DNA of 64,000 bases from an uncultured Balneola sp. (GTDB lineage Bacteria > Bacteroidota > Rhodothermia > Balneolales > Balneolaceae). Position numbers and translations under genes: made by a program. Positions 1 to 10,300 of the stretch are shown here, piece by piece. The notes beneath the pieces are model-generated. The model had not been told where the DNA came from. It was given only the letters and a program-made list of their open reading frames with translations, and made no database searches. Position 1 is the stretch's first letter. The number at the start of each line of letters is the position of its first letter. The DNA is taken from assembly GCA_913058495.1 (NCBI GenBank), contig CAJXQC010000002.1, positions 124,001 through 188,000 of the forward strand. The letters run 5' to 3'.

Positions 1-1242
1 GGGCATTCCGGAACTAACGGAATGGTTGACATATTAATTAATGCAGAAGTAGAGGCTAATTTTAAAGCAGGTGCTTATTTAGCAAAAGACAATAAATTTG
101 CTGTTGATGCTTCTCAAATTGAGACGCTACTTAACAGAGGTTACTATGTAAACATACATACTACTACGTTTGGAGCCGGCGAACTTCGTGGGCAAGTATT
201 AGGTGATGCCTCAGCTTATTTCAAAACGAATTTAAGCGGTTTACACGAACAACCTACTCCTGTAATTACCGAAGCTTTTGGTGCAGTAAATGTAGAGATA
301 ACAGGTGACAGAGCTATTGTTACCGGTGGTTTTGAAGCGCTTTCAAGTGCTTACACGGCATCCCATCTACACTCAGAAAGTGTAACCGGAAGCGGTGGAG
401 TTGAAGTAACATTAAATGCTACAGTGTCTAGTGACACAAGTGGTGTATATAATGTTTCAGATAACACATATGAGTTAACAGAAGCGCAACTTGAAGCCAT
501 GAATAGCCAAGGTTTGTATGTAAATGTACATTCCCAAGCTGAAGCGGCAGGCGAATTAAGAGGACAGCTTCTTTTTGGTGATAATTTATTTCCTTCAAAA
601 AGTACGTTGCTAACCCCTGCTGATGATGCAATGATTAGTGTTTCCGGAGATGTTTCTACCAGCTTCCAAGCTACATGGACAACGAGTTCAGATGTTGAAG
701 GTGACAGTCTTACGTATACTTGGCAAGCAGCTACTGACTCACTATTTACCAATACCGTCATTAACGCTAATGTTGGTTCAAACCTGAACTATAACATAGC
801 CTTTGGTGATCTGGATACAATTTTAGTGGATCTTGGAGTTGAATCAGGTGCCAGTGCAACAATTTACCACAGAGTAATAGCTTCTGATGGTAGCGATGAA
901 GCATCAAGTGATACAAGATCAGCAACTTTTGAAAGAGGTACATTAACATCTAATGAAAACGATGGAATAGATACTCCAAACAGGTTCGCATTAGATCAAA
1001 ATTACCCAAATCCTTTTAACCCAAGTACAAAAATAAGCTTTTCTTTAGAAGAAGCAGCGCCAACTCAATTGGTTGTTTACAACATGCTTGGACAAAAAGT
1101 TGCTACTTTGGTTAATGAAAGATTAAGTGCAGGTAACCACACCTTCAATTTTAAAGCTGACAACTTATCTTCAGGTATTTATATCTATAGATTGCAATCA
1201 GCGAATCAAAGCTTAACTAAGAGAATGACACTGATTAAATAG
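1..1242 (+). CDS. CHRD-domain secreted protein with T9SS sorting domain (5' end cut off by window)
   Basis: The reading frame is open from base 1 and the first codons (encoding GHSGTNG) already lie inside a CHRD domain, so the gene starts upstream of the window. Visible are the last half of one CHRD domain, ending in GELRGQVLG, and a complete second CHRD domain with the HLHSES and GELRGQLLF signatures. From about base 595 to 945 a beta-sandwich resembling SusE/fibronectin-type modules begins LLTPADDA. A type IX secretion C-terminal sorting domain (bases about 984-1239) contains QNYPNPFNPS and ends KRMTLIK. CHRD domains are known from chordin and many bacterial surface proteins, but their ligand here is unknown. 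The protein is inferred to be exported by T9SS and retained at the surface or released. The 1245-residue protein at 45568 shares the same tail architecture. Confidence 0.88.
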   Translation, partial: GHSGTNGMVDILINAEVEANFKAGAYLAKDNKFAVDASQIETLLNRGYYVNIHTTTFGAGELRGQVLGDASAYFKTNLSGLHEQPTPVITEAFGAVNVEITGDRAIVTGGFEALSSAYTASHLHSESVTGSGGVEVTLNATVSSDTSGVYNVSDNTYELTEAQLEAMNSQGLYVNVHSQAEAAGELRGQLLFGDNLFPSKSTLLTPADDAMISVSGDVSTSFQATWTTSSDVEGDSLTYTWQAATDSLFTNTVINANVGSNLNYNIAFGDLDTILVDLGVESGASATIYHRVIASDGSDEASSDTRSATFERGTLTSNENDGIDTPNRFALDQNYPNPFNPSTKISFSLEEAAPTQLVVYNMLGQKVATLVNERLSAGNHTFNFKADNLSSGIYIYRLQSANQSLTKRMTLIK

Positions 1243-1262
1243 AATTTTAATTAGTACAAACT

Positions 1263-1297
1263 AAAAGGGAGTTTGGTAATCCAAACTCCCTTTTTTT
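1263..1297 (+). terminator. Rho-independent terminator after the CHRD gene
   Basis: A 10-bp perfect GC-containing stem GGGAGTTTGG/CCAAACTCCC (extended by A-T pairs) with a TAAT loop is followed by seven T residues. It lies about 20 bases after the stop codon. Confidence 0.9.
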
Positions 1298-1325
1298 ATA
1301 TCTCTATTTTCTTAATGTCCTGAAA

Positions 1326-2084
1326 TCAGTTCCCTGACATCATCTTAAACATCAGATCTGTTACGCTGATCAGGTTAACTCCTGTTGGTATTTGAACCAT
1401 CGCTTTTGCTATACTGGACTTATTGATATTGGTAACTTCCATTACGGTTTCAGTCCCTTTTTTCCCGGTTACTTCAACAAGCATTGGAAAGTTTTTCCCT
1501 GCAAAAACCGCATCTCTTGATTGATTAACTGCTCTATCTGCTTCAGCCGGAAGGTTTTTCCATGGCTCAGCCAGCATTCCCCAGTTGATATCAATATTCG
1601 GAGTAAGCCAAACTGACATTTTTGTATCATTTTCTCTACCCGAGATAACCAGTTCGTAAGTTTTATATCCATTTATGGTTCTTTCACGGTCGGTATATTC
1701 AAAATTCATTTCGTCATTACCAGAACTCTTTGGCGAAGAACTATTACCCCATGAAAGAAACATTTTAAATAACCCTTCCACTTCTGATTTAGTGACCTGT
1801 AGTGCATCATTATTTTCCATTAACACCACAAAATCTTTTTTATCATTCCGAATCAACATTCCTCCGGAATTAAATGACTGACCAAAATTCATCTCATCTT
1901 CTCCTTTTAAAAAGATCCGATCTGCAGTTACATACATATTAAGTTGATTAACTGAAGTCTTACCACTTTCATTATCACCATAAAGGTTCATGGATATGTG
2001 ACCTTCAAACTGTGCCTGAAGAGGATTCGAAAAAGCAATGGTACATAAAAAAAACAGTGTACTTAAATATATTTTGGTTCTCAT
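1326..2084 (-). CDS. DUF4412-like exported protein
   Basis: 252 residues. An N-terminal signal peptide (about residues 1-24, ending in PLQAQ) precedes a region starting FEGHISMNLYG. The alternating pattern of MYVTADRIFLKGEDEMN, then a measured-parameter stretch and WLTPNIDINWG, is typical of DUF4412 proteins, which are periplasmic or outer-membrane associated in Bacteroidota and of unknown function. The gene is monocistronic: it converges with the CHRD gene's terminator and sits 55 bases downstream of mnmA on the same strand, with no strong hairpin between. The family call rests on sequence pattern only. Confidence 0.72.
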   Translation of the reverse strand: MRTKIYLSTLFFLCTIAFSNPLQAQFEGHISMNLYGDNESGKTSVNQLNMYVTADRIFLKGEDEMNFGQSFNSGGMLIRNDKKDFVVLMENNDALQVTKSEVEGLFKMFLSWGNSSSPKSSGNDEMNFEYTDRERTINGYKTYELVISGRENDTKMSVWLTPNIDINWGMLAEPWKNLPAEADRAVNQSRDAVFAGKNFPMLVEVTGKKGTETVMEVTNINKSSIAKAMVQIPTGVNLISVTDLMFKMMSGN

Positions 2085-2139
2085 AATTATCTCTGGATGT
2101 TATTAGATTGTGGAGTTTAACGAACTACATAGTTGGATG

Positions 2140-3270
2140 TTACGCAGAAATTAAGTCTTCCATTCCTACATTCACTTTTTTGATCCAACCGCCGGCTACA
2201 ACGTCATCACCTTCATAACAAACTATAGCCTGCCCGGGAGTTATGGCTTCTCTTCCGGTTGGAAAATGAACTTTGATCTCATCTTCACCCAGTTGAGTCA
2301 AATGTCCCATTGCCCCATCATCGTTATATCGAATTGCGCCGGTGATCTCCATTTCGGTTTCCGGAATTTTGTCATACTTCACTAAATTTATTTCTTTAGC
2401 TGTCAGCGTAGAACTGATAAGATCTTCCTTCTCTCCGATAGTGATCGTGTTTGTTATCGCATTTATATTTGTTACGTAAACAGGCTTACCCATGGGCAAG
2501 TTTAACCCACGTCGTTGACCAATTGTATAAAATGGATAGCCTTCATGTTCGCCTAAAATATTTCCGTCTTTATCCACGAACTTGCCTCCTTTCATTTTCT
2601 CTTCCAGACCCGGAACTTTGTCTTTTAGAAATCTACGATAATCATCATCCGGTACAAAGCAGATTTCATAAGAGTCAGGCTTGTTGGCTACGTTTAATAA
2701 TCCGTGATCTTCTGCAATTTGGCGAATTTCAGGTTTTGAGTATCCACCCAAAGGAAAAATAGTCCTCTCAAGATGTTTTTGTGCAACACCCCATAATGCG
2801 TACGATTGATCTTTCTTTGGATCTAATCCTCTGGAAATGATGTGACGTCCGTTTTCCTCTCTTACTCTTGCATAATGCCCTGTTGCAATGAAATCACACC
2901 CAAGGTTATCTGCTCTCTTTAACAAAGCAGCCCATTTAATATGAGTATTGCAAAGCACACACGGGTTTGGAGTTCTCCCATCCATGTAATCGCCCACAAA
3001 CCGGTCAATTACCCAATCACCAAACTCTTCCCTTATATCTACGATGAAGTGCTTAAAACCATGATTTACAGCGATGTGGCGAGCATCATTCATAGACTCT
3101 ACCGTACAACAACCCGTTTCTTTCCCGTTATCACCACCGCTTCGGTGATAATCCCAGGTTTTCATGGTAATTCCGATTACTTCGTATCCTTGTTCTCTAA
3201 GCATTACAGCAGCTACAGATGAATCTACACCGCCACTCATTGCTACAAGAACTCTGCCTTTCTTACTCAT
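2140..3270 (-). CDS. mnmA: tRNA-specific 2-thiouridylase MnmA
   Basis: 376 residues, the normal size for MnmA. It performs the 2-thiolation of U34 in tRNA Lys, Glu and Gln using ATP and sulfur from a persulfide relay. The PP-loop SGGVDSS is at residues 12-18. The two catalytic cysteines are in NPCVLCN (Cys104) and SYEICFVP (Cys204), and the C-terminal beta-barrel carries YTIGQRRGL. All key residues are intact. The start ATG gives MSKKGRVLVAMSGGVDSS, the expected distance to the PP-loop. Confidence 0.97.
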   Translation of the reverse strand: MSKKGRVLVAMSGGVDSSVAAVMLREQGYEVIGITMKTWDYHRSGGDNGKETGCCTVESMNDARHIAVNHGFKHFIVDIREEFGDWVIDRFVGDYMDGRTPNPCVLCNTHIKWAALLKRADNLGCDFIATGHYARVREENGRHIISRGLDPKKDQSYALWGVAQKHLERTIFPLGGYSKPEIRQIAEDHGLLNVANKPDSYEICFVPDDDYRRFLKDKVPGLEEKMKGGKFVDKDGNILGEHEGYPFYTIGQRRGLNLPMGKPVYVTNINAITNTITIGEKEDLISSTLTAKEINLVKYDKIPETEMEITGAIRYNDDGAMGHLTQLGEDEIKVHFPTGREAITPGQAIVCYEGDDVVAGGWIKKVNVGMEDLISA

Positions 3271-3465
3271 TTCAAGATGTGAGTTTCTCTTTGAATTTAA
3301 TTACAGCTAAAGATAAGGCTTTTGTTCACTGATTGCGATATTCGTTTAAATATCTCTGATAGTGTTTATCGATGACTTGGATAAAGTTCTAAAAACAAGT
3401 TTAATTTTATTCTCTAACAACCATTGCTATAGAATTCTGTAACTAATATGAAATAGAGTTTTGCC

Positions 3466-3513
3466 CAATCAATATTGGATATTCCTTATTGAATGTTGAA
3501 TATTCAATATCCC
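3466..3513. repeat. AT-rich imperfect palindromic block
   Basis: The block consists of overlapping variants of an ATATTG/GAATATTC motif. It includes the perfect palindrome TTGAATATTCAA (3496-3507) and related copies GGATATTCC and TTATTGAATGTTG. It directly abuts the stop codon of the HNH gene. It resembles degenerate intergenic repeats of Bacteroidota. The remainder of 3271-3465 shows nothing else recognisable. Confidence 0.5.
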
Positions 3514-4020
3514 CTAAGTCATGTACAAATATGGCTTCCATGGCTCCTGAACCCCACCATTTATATCTCTGAAAAAAGTGATCGGAATCGGGCGATAGGG
3601 TTTATTTTTGAGCTCCATATTTGCCTCTTTTGGAGTTCTGTTCCCTTTCTTTACGTTACATTTATCGCAAGCAGTAGTCAGGTTTTCCCAGGTGTCTTTA
3701 CCGCCCCTGCTTTTGGGATGAATGTGATCAATGGTCAATTTAGATTTCTGCCCGCAATACTGACATCTAAAGCCGTCTCTGCGCATAACATTTCTTCTTG
3801 TCAGAACCACTTTTGTATAAGGTAAGCGTATGTATCTGCGTAATCTGATTACAGAAGGGAAATCAAATTGGTCACTGGGTGTTCTCAGTTTCTTTTCAGG
3901 ATCATCATGCAGCAACTCTGCTTTTTCCAAAAAAATAAGCTTCATAGAACGTTGCAAAGAGCAAACACTCAAAGGCTGGTAATCTTGATTAAGTACTAAA
4001 ACATTTGCATTCATTTGCAT
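3514..4020 (-). CDS. HNH endonuclease family protein
   Basis: 168 residues. The N-terminal half (VLVLNQDYQPLSVCSLQRSM) is the conserved lead of the chromosomal HNH proteins widespread in Bacteroidota and Cyanobacteria. The HNH module has CQYC (Cys86/Cys89), the DHIHP core (Asp98-His99) and CDKC (Cys118/Cys121), so the zinc-binding and catalytic residues are present. These HNH proteins are not tied to a restriction system here, since no methylase or toxin lies nearby, and their cellular role is not established. The start could be six bases later (MNANVL), because a short GCATTCATTT direct repeat overlaps the 5' end. Confidence 0.88.
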   Translation of the reverse strand: MQMNANVLVLNQDYQPLSVCSLQRSMKLIFLEKAELLHDDPEKKLRTPSDQFDFPSVIRLRRYIRLPYTKVVLTRRNVMRRDGFRCQYCGQKSKLTIDHIHPKSRGGKDTWENLTTACDKCNVKKGNRTPKEANMELKNKPYRPIPITFFRDINGGVQEPWKPYLYMT

Positions 4021-4198
4021 TCAATTTGGGGTTTGGATCTTTTTTCTTTCATGAAGAATGCAGATATGAATTTAATTTAACCGTCTAACGATGGAATGCC
4101 CTAGTATGATATATTTATCTCATAAAAACAAATACACAGGTATTACCTTTTTTTTAACAATGTGATGATTTTAATGAATAATTATCTGACTTAGTTTT

Positions 4199-4206
4199 TA
4201 TATTTG
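4199..4206 (+). promoter_or_regulatory. Candidate Bacteroidota-type -7 box for gdhA
   Basis: TATATTTG matches the TAnnTTTG -7 consensus of Bacteroidota primary sigma factor promoters and lies 39 bases before the gdhA start. No convincing TTTG -33 element is at the expected spacing, so this is only a candidate. Confidence 0.3.
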
Positions 4207-4245
4207 GAAGCGCTTTTTTAACAGAATTGAAATTAAACCAACATA

Positions 4246-5553
4246 ATGTCCGAGATTAAAGACGCCCTCACAAAAGAGTACTACAAAGAACCTGCTCCAC
4301 TAACTCAAGACGACTCCCCTTTTTCTTCCATGATGGAAAGATTCAGATTTGCCGCTGATATTTTAGATCTGGATGAAGGTATGTTTAAATACCTGTCTAC
4401 TCCTGAAAAGGTAGTAATGGTTGCAATACCTGTAATTATGGATGATGACAGGATCGAAGTTTTTGAAGGTTATCGTGTAATTCATAATAGTATTCTGGGG
4501 CCTTCTAAAGGTGGAATCCGTTATGCTGAAGATGTACATCTCGATGAAGTTAAAGCTCTTGCTGCGTGGATGACCTGGAAATGTGCGTGCGTTAATGTTC
4601 CTTTTGGTGGAGCTAAGGGTGGTGTTCGTGTTAATCCCAAGCTTCTTTCAAAAAATGAATTAGAAAGATTGACCAGACGTTACACTTCTAATATGAGTGA
4701 TGTCTTTGGTCCTGAAAGAGACATCCCGGCTCCTGACATGAATACGAATGAGCAGACGATGGCCTGGATCATGGATACGTACAGCATGAAGAGCAAAAGA
4801 AATGAAACTGCAGTTGTAACGGGTAAGCCAATAATTTTGGGAGGTTCAAAAGGGAGACGTGAAGCAACTGGACGAGGTGTAATCACAACGGCATTAGCTG
4901 CCATGAATAAATTTAAAATTTTTCCAAGCGATGCCACTATTGTAGTTCAGGGTTTTGGTAATGTTGGATCTGTTTCTGCTCAGCTGATATATGAACAAGG
5001 CGCAAAAGTAATCGCTATAAGTGATGTAAGTGGCGGATACTATAATAAGGAAGGAATAGATATTCCTGCTGCAATCCACTATTCCCAAACTAATAATTAT
5101 TCACTGGAAGGTTTTGACGGAGCAGAATCTATTAGTAATGCGGATCTGCTTGAACTTGAATGTGATGTTTTAATTCCGGCGGCCAAAGAAGATCAAATAA
5201 ATAAAGACAACGCTTCAAATATAAAAGCAAAAATTATAGCCGAAGGTGCCAACGGTCCTGTAACTGCAAATGCAGATTCAATTCTGGATGAAAACGGCGT
5301 AATGGTCGTTCCTGATATTCTTGCAAACGCAGGTGGTGTAACTGTTTCTTACTTTGAGTGGGTACAGGACAGACATGGATATTTCTGGACCGAAGAACGC
5401 GTTAATCGACGCTTGAACAGAATGATGAGAGAAGCTTTTGACAACTTGTTTATGGTGAGTGAAAAGTATAGTATTACACTAAGACAAGCAGCGTATGTAT
5501 ATGCAATTGATCGTGTAGCAACAACGCTGAAACTACGTGGTATTTATGCTTAA
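4246..5553 (+). CDS. gdhA: Glutamate dehydrogenase (Glu/Leu/Phe/Val dehydrogenase family)
   Basis: 435 residues. Catalyses the reversible oxidative deamination of glutamate to 2-oxoglutarate and ammonia with NAD(P). The substrate domain has KGGIRY (88-93) and the catalytic-lysine motif PFGGAKGGV (Lys124). The Rossmann domain has GFGNVGS (236-242), followed by the acidic or neutral residue region that sets cofactor choice, which I cannot assign safely. The length fits the hexameric small GDH class. The next gene starts seven bases after the stop codon, so the two are probably co-transcribed. Confidence 0.93.
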   Translation: MSEIKDALTKEYYKEPAPLTQDDSPFSSMMERFRFAADILDLDEGMFKYLSTPEKVVMVAIPVIMDDDRIEVFEGYRVIHNSILGPSKGGIRYAEDVHLDEVKALAAWMTWKCACVNVPFGGAKGGVRVNPKLLSKNELERLTRRYTSNMSDVFGPERDIPAPDMNTNEQTMAWIMDTYSMKSKRNETAVVTGKPIILGGSKGRREATGRGVITTALAAMNKFKIFPSDATIVVQGFGNVGSVSAQLIYEQGAKVIAISDVSGGYYNKEGIDIPAAIHYSQTNNYSLEGFDGAESISNADLLELECDVLIPAAKEDQINKDNASNIKAKIIAEGANGPVTANADSILDENGVMVVPDILANAGGVTVSYFEWVQDRHGYFWTEERVNRRLNRMMREAFDNLFMVSEKYSITLRQAAYVYAIDRVATTLKLRGIYA

Positions 5554-5559
5554 TAATTG

Positions 5560-5967
5560 ATGAGTTATAGAAAAGAACTTGTTCTGAAATCTACTTACGA
5601 AGAGCTGGATAAACTGGAAGGTTTTCTGAACAACTTACAGACAGATTTAAACTTTGATGATGAGTTTTATGCTCGATTAATGCTCACCGTAAGTGAAGCT
5701 GCTACCAATGGAGTTGTTCATGGAAATGAATTGGATGAATCCAAAAAAGTAACCCTCATCGCAGAACATGATGGTTCCAATCTTATAATTACTACTCAGG
5801 ATGAAGGGGCAGGATTTGATCCGAATGAAGTTCCTGATCCGCTTGCAAAAGAAAATATTCTGAATACAAGCGGTCGTGGCGTTTTCCTGATGGGAGAATA
5901 TGCCGACGGAGTTGAATATCAGGATAACGGAAGAAGACTGGTATTAAGTTTTGACCTGAAATCTTAG
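5560..5967 (+). CDS. RsbW-type ATP-binding anti-sigma/serine kinase-like protein
   Basis: About 135 residues from the ATG at 5560 (a TTG three bases earlier is in frame but less likely). It has the HATPase_c_2 fold of RsbW/SpoIIAB-like proteins: the N box MLTVSEAATNGVVHGNE with the Mg-binding Asn, the G1 box DEGAGFDPNEVPDP, and the G2-like GRGVFLMGEYADGVEY. Such proteins bind ATP and act as anti-sigma factors or anti-anti-sigma kinases. No partner STAS-domain or sigma gene is visible in the window. It lies right behind gdhA and ends 13 bases from the convergent tolC-type gene. The target is unknown. Confidence 0.82.
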   Translation: MSYRKELVLKSTYEELDKLEGFLNNLQTDLNFDDEFYARLMLTVSEAATNGVVHGNELDESKKVTLIAEHDGSNLIITTQDEGAGFDPNEVPDPLAKENILNTSGRGVFLMGEYADGVEYQDNGRRLVLSFDLKS

Positions 5968-5980
5968 TTCTGAATTCATT

Positions 5981-7321
5981 TTAATTTACTCTTCTCAACA
6001 AATCTCCGCTCAACCTTAACAACTCGGTTTCTGCATTTTTTGCTTCAATTTGTGCTATTATCAATCGATTTTCGGCATTTAGCAAACTAAGTTGTGCTTC
6101 CCGAAGCTCTACAGAATTAATGGTACCTAACCTGAATCTTTCCAAAGCAATATCCAGACTTTGTTTTGTAAACTGTAGATTCTCCTGTTCCAGTTCGATC
6201 AAAGAAAGAGCATCAATATACTGCTCATACACTTGCTGAATTTCAGACCGTAGTCTTAGTTTTAACTCTTCCAGCTGCAGCTGTTGATTCTTTAAACGTA
6301 TTTGAGCGTTTTGGGATCTTCTGTTTTTATTAAAACCGTCGAATAAATTAATTCTTGCAGTAATACCATAATTAAAACCGGACGTATTAGAGAAAACCGC
6401 AAAGCCTACACTTGTCTCGGTTTTACTGTATCCATATCCCCCGCTTACATCAACTTGAGGAAACCAGTCCCCTTTTAATTCATTGATTTCTTCACTTGCT
6501 GCCATTTCATTCATCCGCGCAACCGATAATGATTTATTTTCCACCAATGCCTGTTCAGTAAGAACTTCCAGATCCATCATTTCTCCCATTTCGATCGCAG
6601 GCTCTACATCAAAGTTTTCAAAAGTTGAATTGGATAGTATCTGATTTACGATGATCTTTGCCTGTTTTAATGTGGTTCCTGATCGGATCAAAGCAGCCCT
6701 GTCAGCATTAAAATCTGCTCGTGCCTGTAATAGATCATATTCAGAACCTGAACCTAAATCCTTTTTCGTTTCTGCAATTCTTATGCGTTCTTCTGATACC
6801 TGTACAGTATTCTCGAGTATTTTATGTGCTTTTTGCCTTGCAACTATTTTATAGTAACTATTAATTAGTTCAGCAAGTAAATTTTCAATCTCCAAACGAG
6901 TTTGCTCTTCCCCTATTTCTACTTCCAGGTTCAACCGGTCTTTAGTTGCAAACATTGTCAATCCATCAAAAATGGTCCAGGTTGCATCTATACCATAATT
7001 ATAATTAGTGGTTTCAACACCTTTATCATTGCGGTCAGGTATTGAATTAGCCGAATATTGAGTCTCATTATCTTCAATTCTTTTGGAGATGGTTCCGTCA
7101 GCTGTCACTACCGGAAGAAGCCCTGCATTACCTAATGAATTGTTATTCTTAGCTATTTGGGCTTCATTTGTTGCTATTCGGATGGCAAAATTCTTTTCCA
7201 GTCCCATTTGAATGGCTTCCTCTATCCGCAGAGTATCTTGTGCCATGACGTTTGAAAACCCAAATGAAAACAACAATCCAAATAGTACTAAATACGATCT
7301 CTTATATACCAATTTCATCAT
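5981..7321 (-). CDS. TolC-family outer-membrane efflux protein
   Basis: 446 residues with a signal peptide (about residues 1-27, ending VMAQ) and two OEP repeats rich in heptad-like alpha-helix. The segments AELINSYYKIVARQKA and ELREAQLSLLNAENRLIIAQ are characteristic of TolC channels. It forms the outer-membrane exit duct of a tripartite pump. Its ATG overlaps the stop of the RND gene by four bases (ATGA-type overlap), which indicates translational coupling in the order adaptor, pump, channel. The C-terminus is normal. Confidence 0.92.
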   Translation of the reverse strand: MMKLVYKRSYLVLFGLLFSFGFSNVMAQDTLRIEEAIQMGLEKNFAIRIATNEAQIAKNNNSLGNAGLLPVVTADGTISKRIEDNETQYSANSIPDRNDKGVETTNYNYGIDATWTIFDGLTMFATKDRLNLEVEIGEEQTRLEIENLLAELINSYYKIVARQKAHKILENTVQVSEERIRIAETKKDLGSGSEYDLLQARADFNADRAALIRSGTTLKQAKIIVNQILSNSTFENFDVEPAIEMGEMMDLEVLTEQALVENKSLSVARMNEMAASEEINELKGDWFPQVDVSGGYGYSKTETSVGFAVFSNTSGFNYGITARINLFDGFNKNRRSQNAQIRLKNQQLQLEELKLRLRSEIQQVYEQYIDALSLIELEQENLQFTKQSLDIALERFRLGTINSVELREAQLSLLNAENRLIIAQIEAKNAETELLRLSGDLLRRVN

Positions 7322-10300
7322 GCTATTTGAGTTTCAAGTTCGTTTTCTGCTTTTTTTATCATTTCATCGCTGATCATATCATCCTTCGATTTTTCAGGTG
7401 ACAAATAAGAGTACATTGCAGGAATCACATAAAGTGTTAAAAAGCTACCGATGATCAGTCCCCCGATCACCGCAATTCCCATTGAAGTTCTACTTTCCGC
7501 ACCTGCACCAAGAGCTAAAGCAATAGGCAAGATTCCCAATACTGTTGAAATACTAGTCATTAGAATCGGACGGAAGCGAGCGGCTGAAGCATCCATAATT
7601 GCATCCATTATAGAAAGTCCCTGTATCTGTCTTTGGTTTGCAAATTCTACAATAAGGATTCCGTTTTTAGTAACTAACCCGATAAGCATTATCATCCCGA
7701 TCTGACTGAAAATATTCAGGGTTTGACCAAAGTACCACATACTTACCAGGGCTCCGGATAAAGCCAGAGGAACTGTAAGCATAATTGTAAACGGATCTCT
7801 GAAACTTTCGAACTGTGCAGAAAGCACTAAGTACACCAACAGTAGTGCCAGAAAGAAAATAAATAATAAGCTGGAAGAACTTTCCACAAAGTCTCTGGAA
7901 GGACCTGATAAACTGGTCGAAAAGGTATCGTCCAGTACATTTTCAGCAATAATCTCCATTGCGTCTATTCCATCCTGTATAGTTTTGCCGGGAGCAAGCG
8001 CCGCTGATACTGTTGCTGAAGCATATCTGTTATATCTGTACAGTTGTGGCGGGCTGCTTTGCTCAGCTACTTTCACAAGATTGTCCAGTTGGATCAAACT
8101 TCCGGAACTGTTTCTCACATACAGGCTTTTTAAATCAACCGGCTCGTTTCTGTTTTTTCTTTCTACCTGTCCAATTACCTGATATTGCTTTCCATTCATT
8201 ATGAAAAAATCAAAACGCTGTCCACTTAACGAAAACTGTAATGTTTGAGCAATATCACGAACAGAAACTCCTAAATCCTGAGCACGCTCTCGGTCAATTT
8301 CTACCTGAAGCTCGGGTTTGTTGAATTTAAGATCCACATCCTGATACGTAAAAGCAGGGTCATTTCTCACTGCTTCCAGAAAATCCGGAATTACACTTTT
8401 TAGACGCTCAAAGTCCTGGTTCTGAAGTACAAACTGAACCGGTAATCCTCCTCTGCTGCTCCCGATAGTTTGCTCCTGAGATACAAAAGTCTGAGCCCCG
8501 CTCAACAGCTTTACTTTTTCTGTAAGATCATCGGCTACTTCATTTTGTGAGCGATCTCTCAGTTCCGGATCTTTTAGAATAGAAAAAGCAAAACCTGAGT
8601 TTACAGAACTTGAAGCTCCGAATCCCGGTGAGGTTACTGAAATAACAGATTTTGTTTCCGGAATACTATCCTGGACTAAGCTTACCAAACGGTCCATGTA
8701 ATTATCCATGTATTCGTAAGATGCTCCTTCGGGAGCCTGAGCAAACATTCTAACACGACTTCGATCTTCTAAAGGAGCTGTTTCCTGAGGAAGCGTACTC
8801 ATCAACAAATAGATCAGCCCACCACTTGCTAAAATGGTTAATGGAGCCAGCCATCTTCTTTTCATAAAAGATTGTAGAGAGCTTTTATAAGCTTTATTTA
8901 TTTTAATAAAGAACGGCTCAGTTGCAGCGTAGAATCTGTTCTGCTTTTCCCTCTTTTTTAACAACTTGGTTGAAAGCATAGGAGTTAACGAAAGTGCTAC
9001 AAAAGAAGAAATCATAACAGCTCCGGCAATCACTACACCGAATTCCCTGAACAAACGACCGGTAATACCGCCTAAAAACAGAATCGGCATAAATACTGAT
9101 ACCAAGGCCGCAGTGGTAGCAATTACGGCAAAAAATATCTCTTTGGAACCCAGTATTCCGGCCATCATGGGTTGCTGCCCACTTTCTATTTTTGAATAAA
9201 TATTTTCAAGCACAACAATTGCATCATCTACCACTAAACCAATGGCTAATACAATTGCTAACAATGTTAATACATTGATCGAAAACCCGGCTAAATACAT
9301 AATGAAGAATGAACCGATAAGAGCGATCGGAATTACCAATACAGGAATTATCGTAGTACGCCAGTCTCTCAGAAACAGAAAAATAACCGCTATCACCAAA
9401 AAGAAAGCAACGAAAATGGTTTGTTTTACTTCATCAATAGAAGCCCGTACGTAGGTTGTAGAATCAAACCCGATTGCTGTTTCAATATCAGCGGGAAGGT
9501 CTTTTTCAATATTTTCAGCTCTTCTGTAAAACTCGTCTGCAATATCGATCTGATTGGCACCGGGCTGAGGAATTAAAACCACACCAACCATCGGAACGCC
9601 ATCTCTTTTCAAGATAGTACGTTCATTCTGGGGACCTAGCTCTGCATACCCAATGTCTCGCAATTTTATCGTACTTCCCGCTGTCTTCTTGACAATCAGA
9701 TCATTGAATTCGTCGACATTTGTAATCCGCCCCATAGTCCGGACAGTTAGCTCGGTGAGATTTCCTTCAATTCTTCCGGAGGGCAATTCCACATTCTCAC
9801 TCGTTAATGCATTTCTGACATCGATAGGAGTTAAGTTATATGCTGCCAGTTTCATTGGATCCAACCATAATCTCATCGAATAGGTTTTATCTCCCCAAAT
9901 CTGAACATTACTTACTCCCGGAATGGTTTGTACACGTTCTTTAAAATAATTCTCAGCTACTTCAGAAAGCTGCAACAAATTTCTGGAATCACTTTTTATA
10001 TTGAAGAACAGAATAGGTCTGGCATCTGCATCAGCTTTAGAAACGATCGGGGGATCTGCATCAGGAGGGATATTCCCAACCGCTCTGGATACCCTGGACC
10101 GAACATCGTTAGTTGCTGTTTCCAGATCCACATCCAGATCGAATTCTACAGTTACAGTACTTCTTCCTTCTCTGCTAACTGAAGTCAGGTTCTTAATCCC
10201 TGCAATTCCGTTAATTTGATCTTCAAGAGGTTCTGTAATTTGAGATTCTATAACCTCTGCATTTGCGCCGATATAACTGGTACTGACTGTAACAATAGGT

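Noticed and set aside
3493-3825. Plus-strand frame overlapping the HNH gene
   Set aside because: It mirrors the HNH gene on the other strand. The HNH frame has clear motifs and the plus frame has none.
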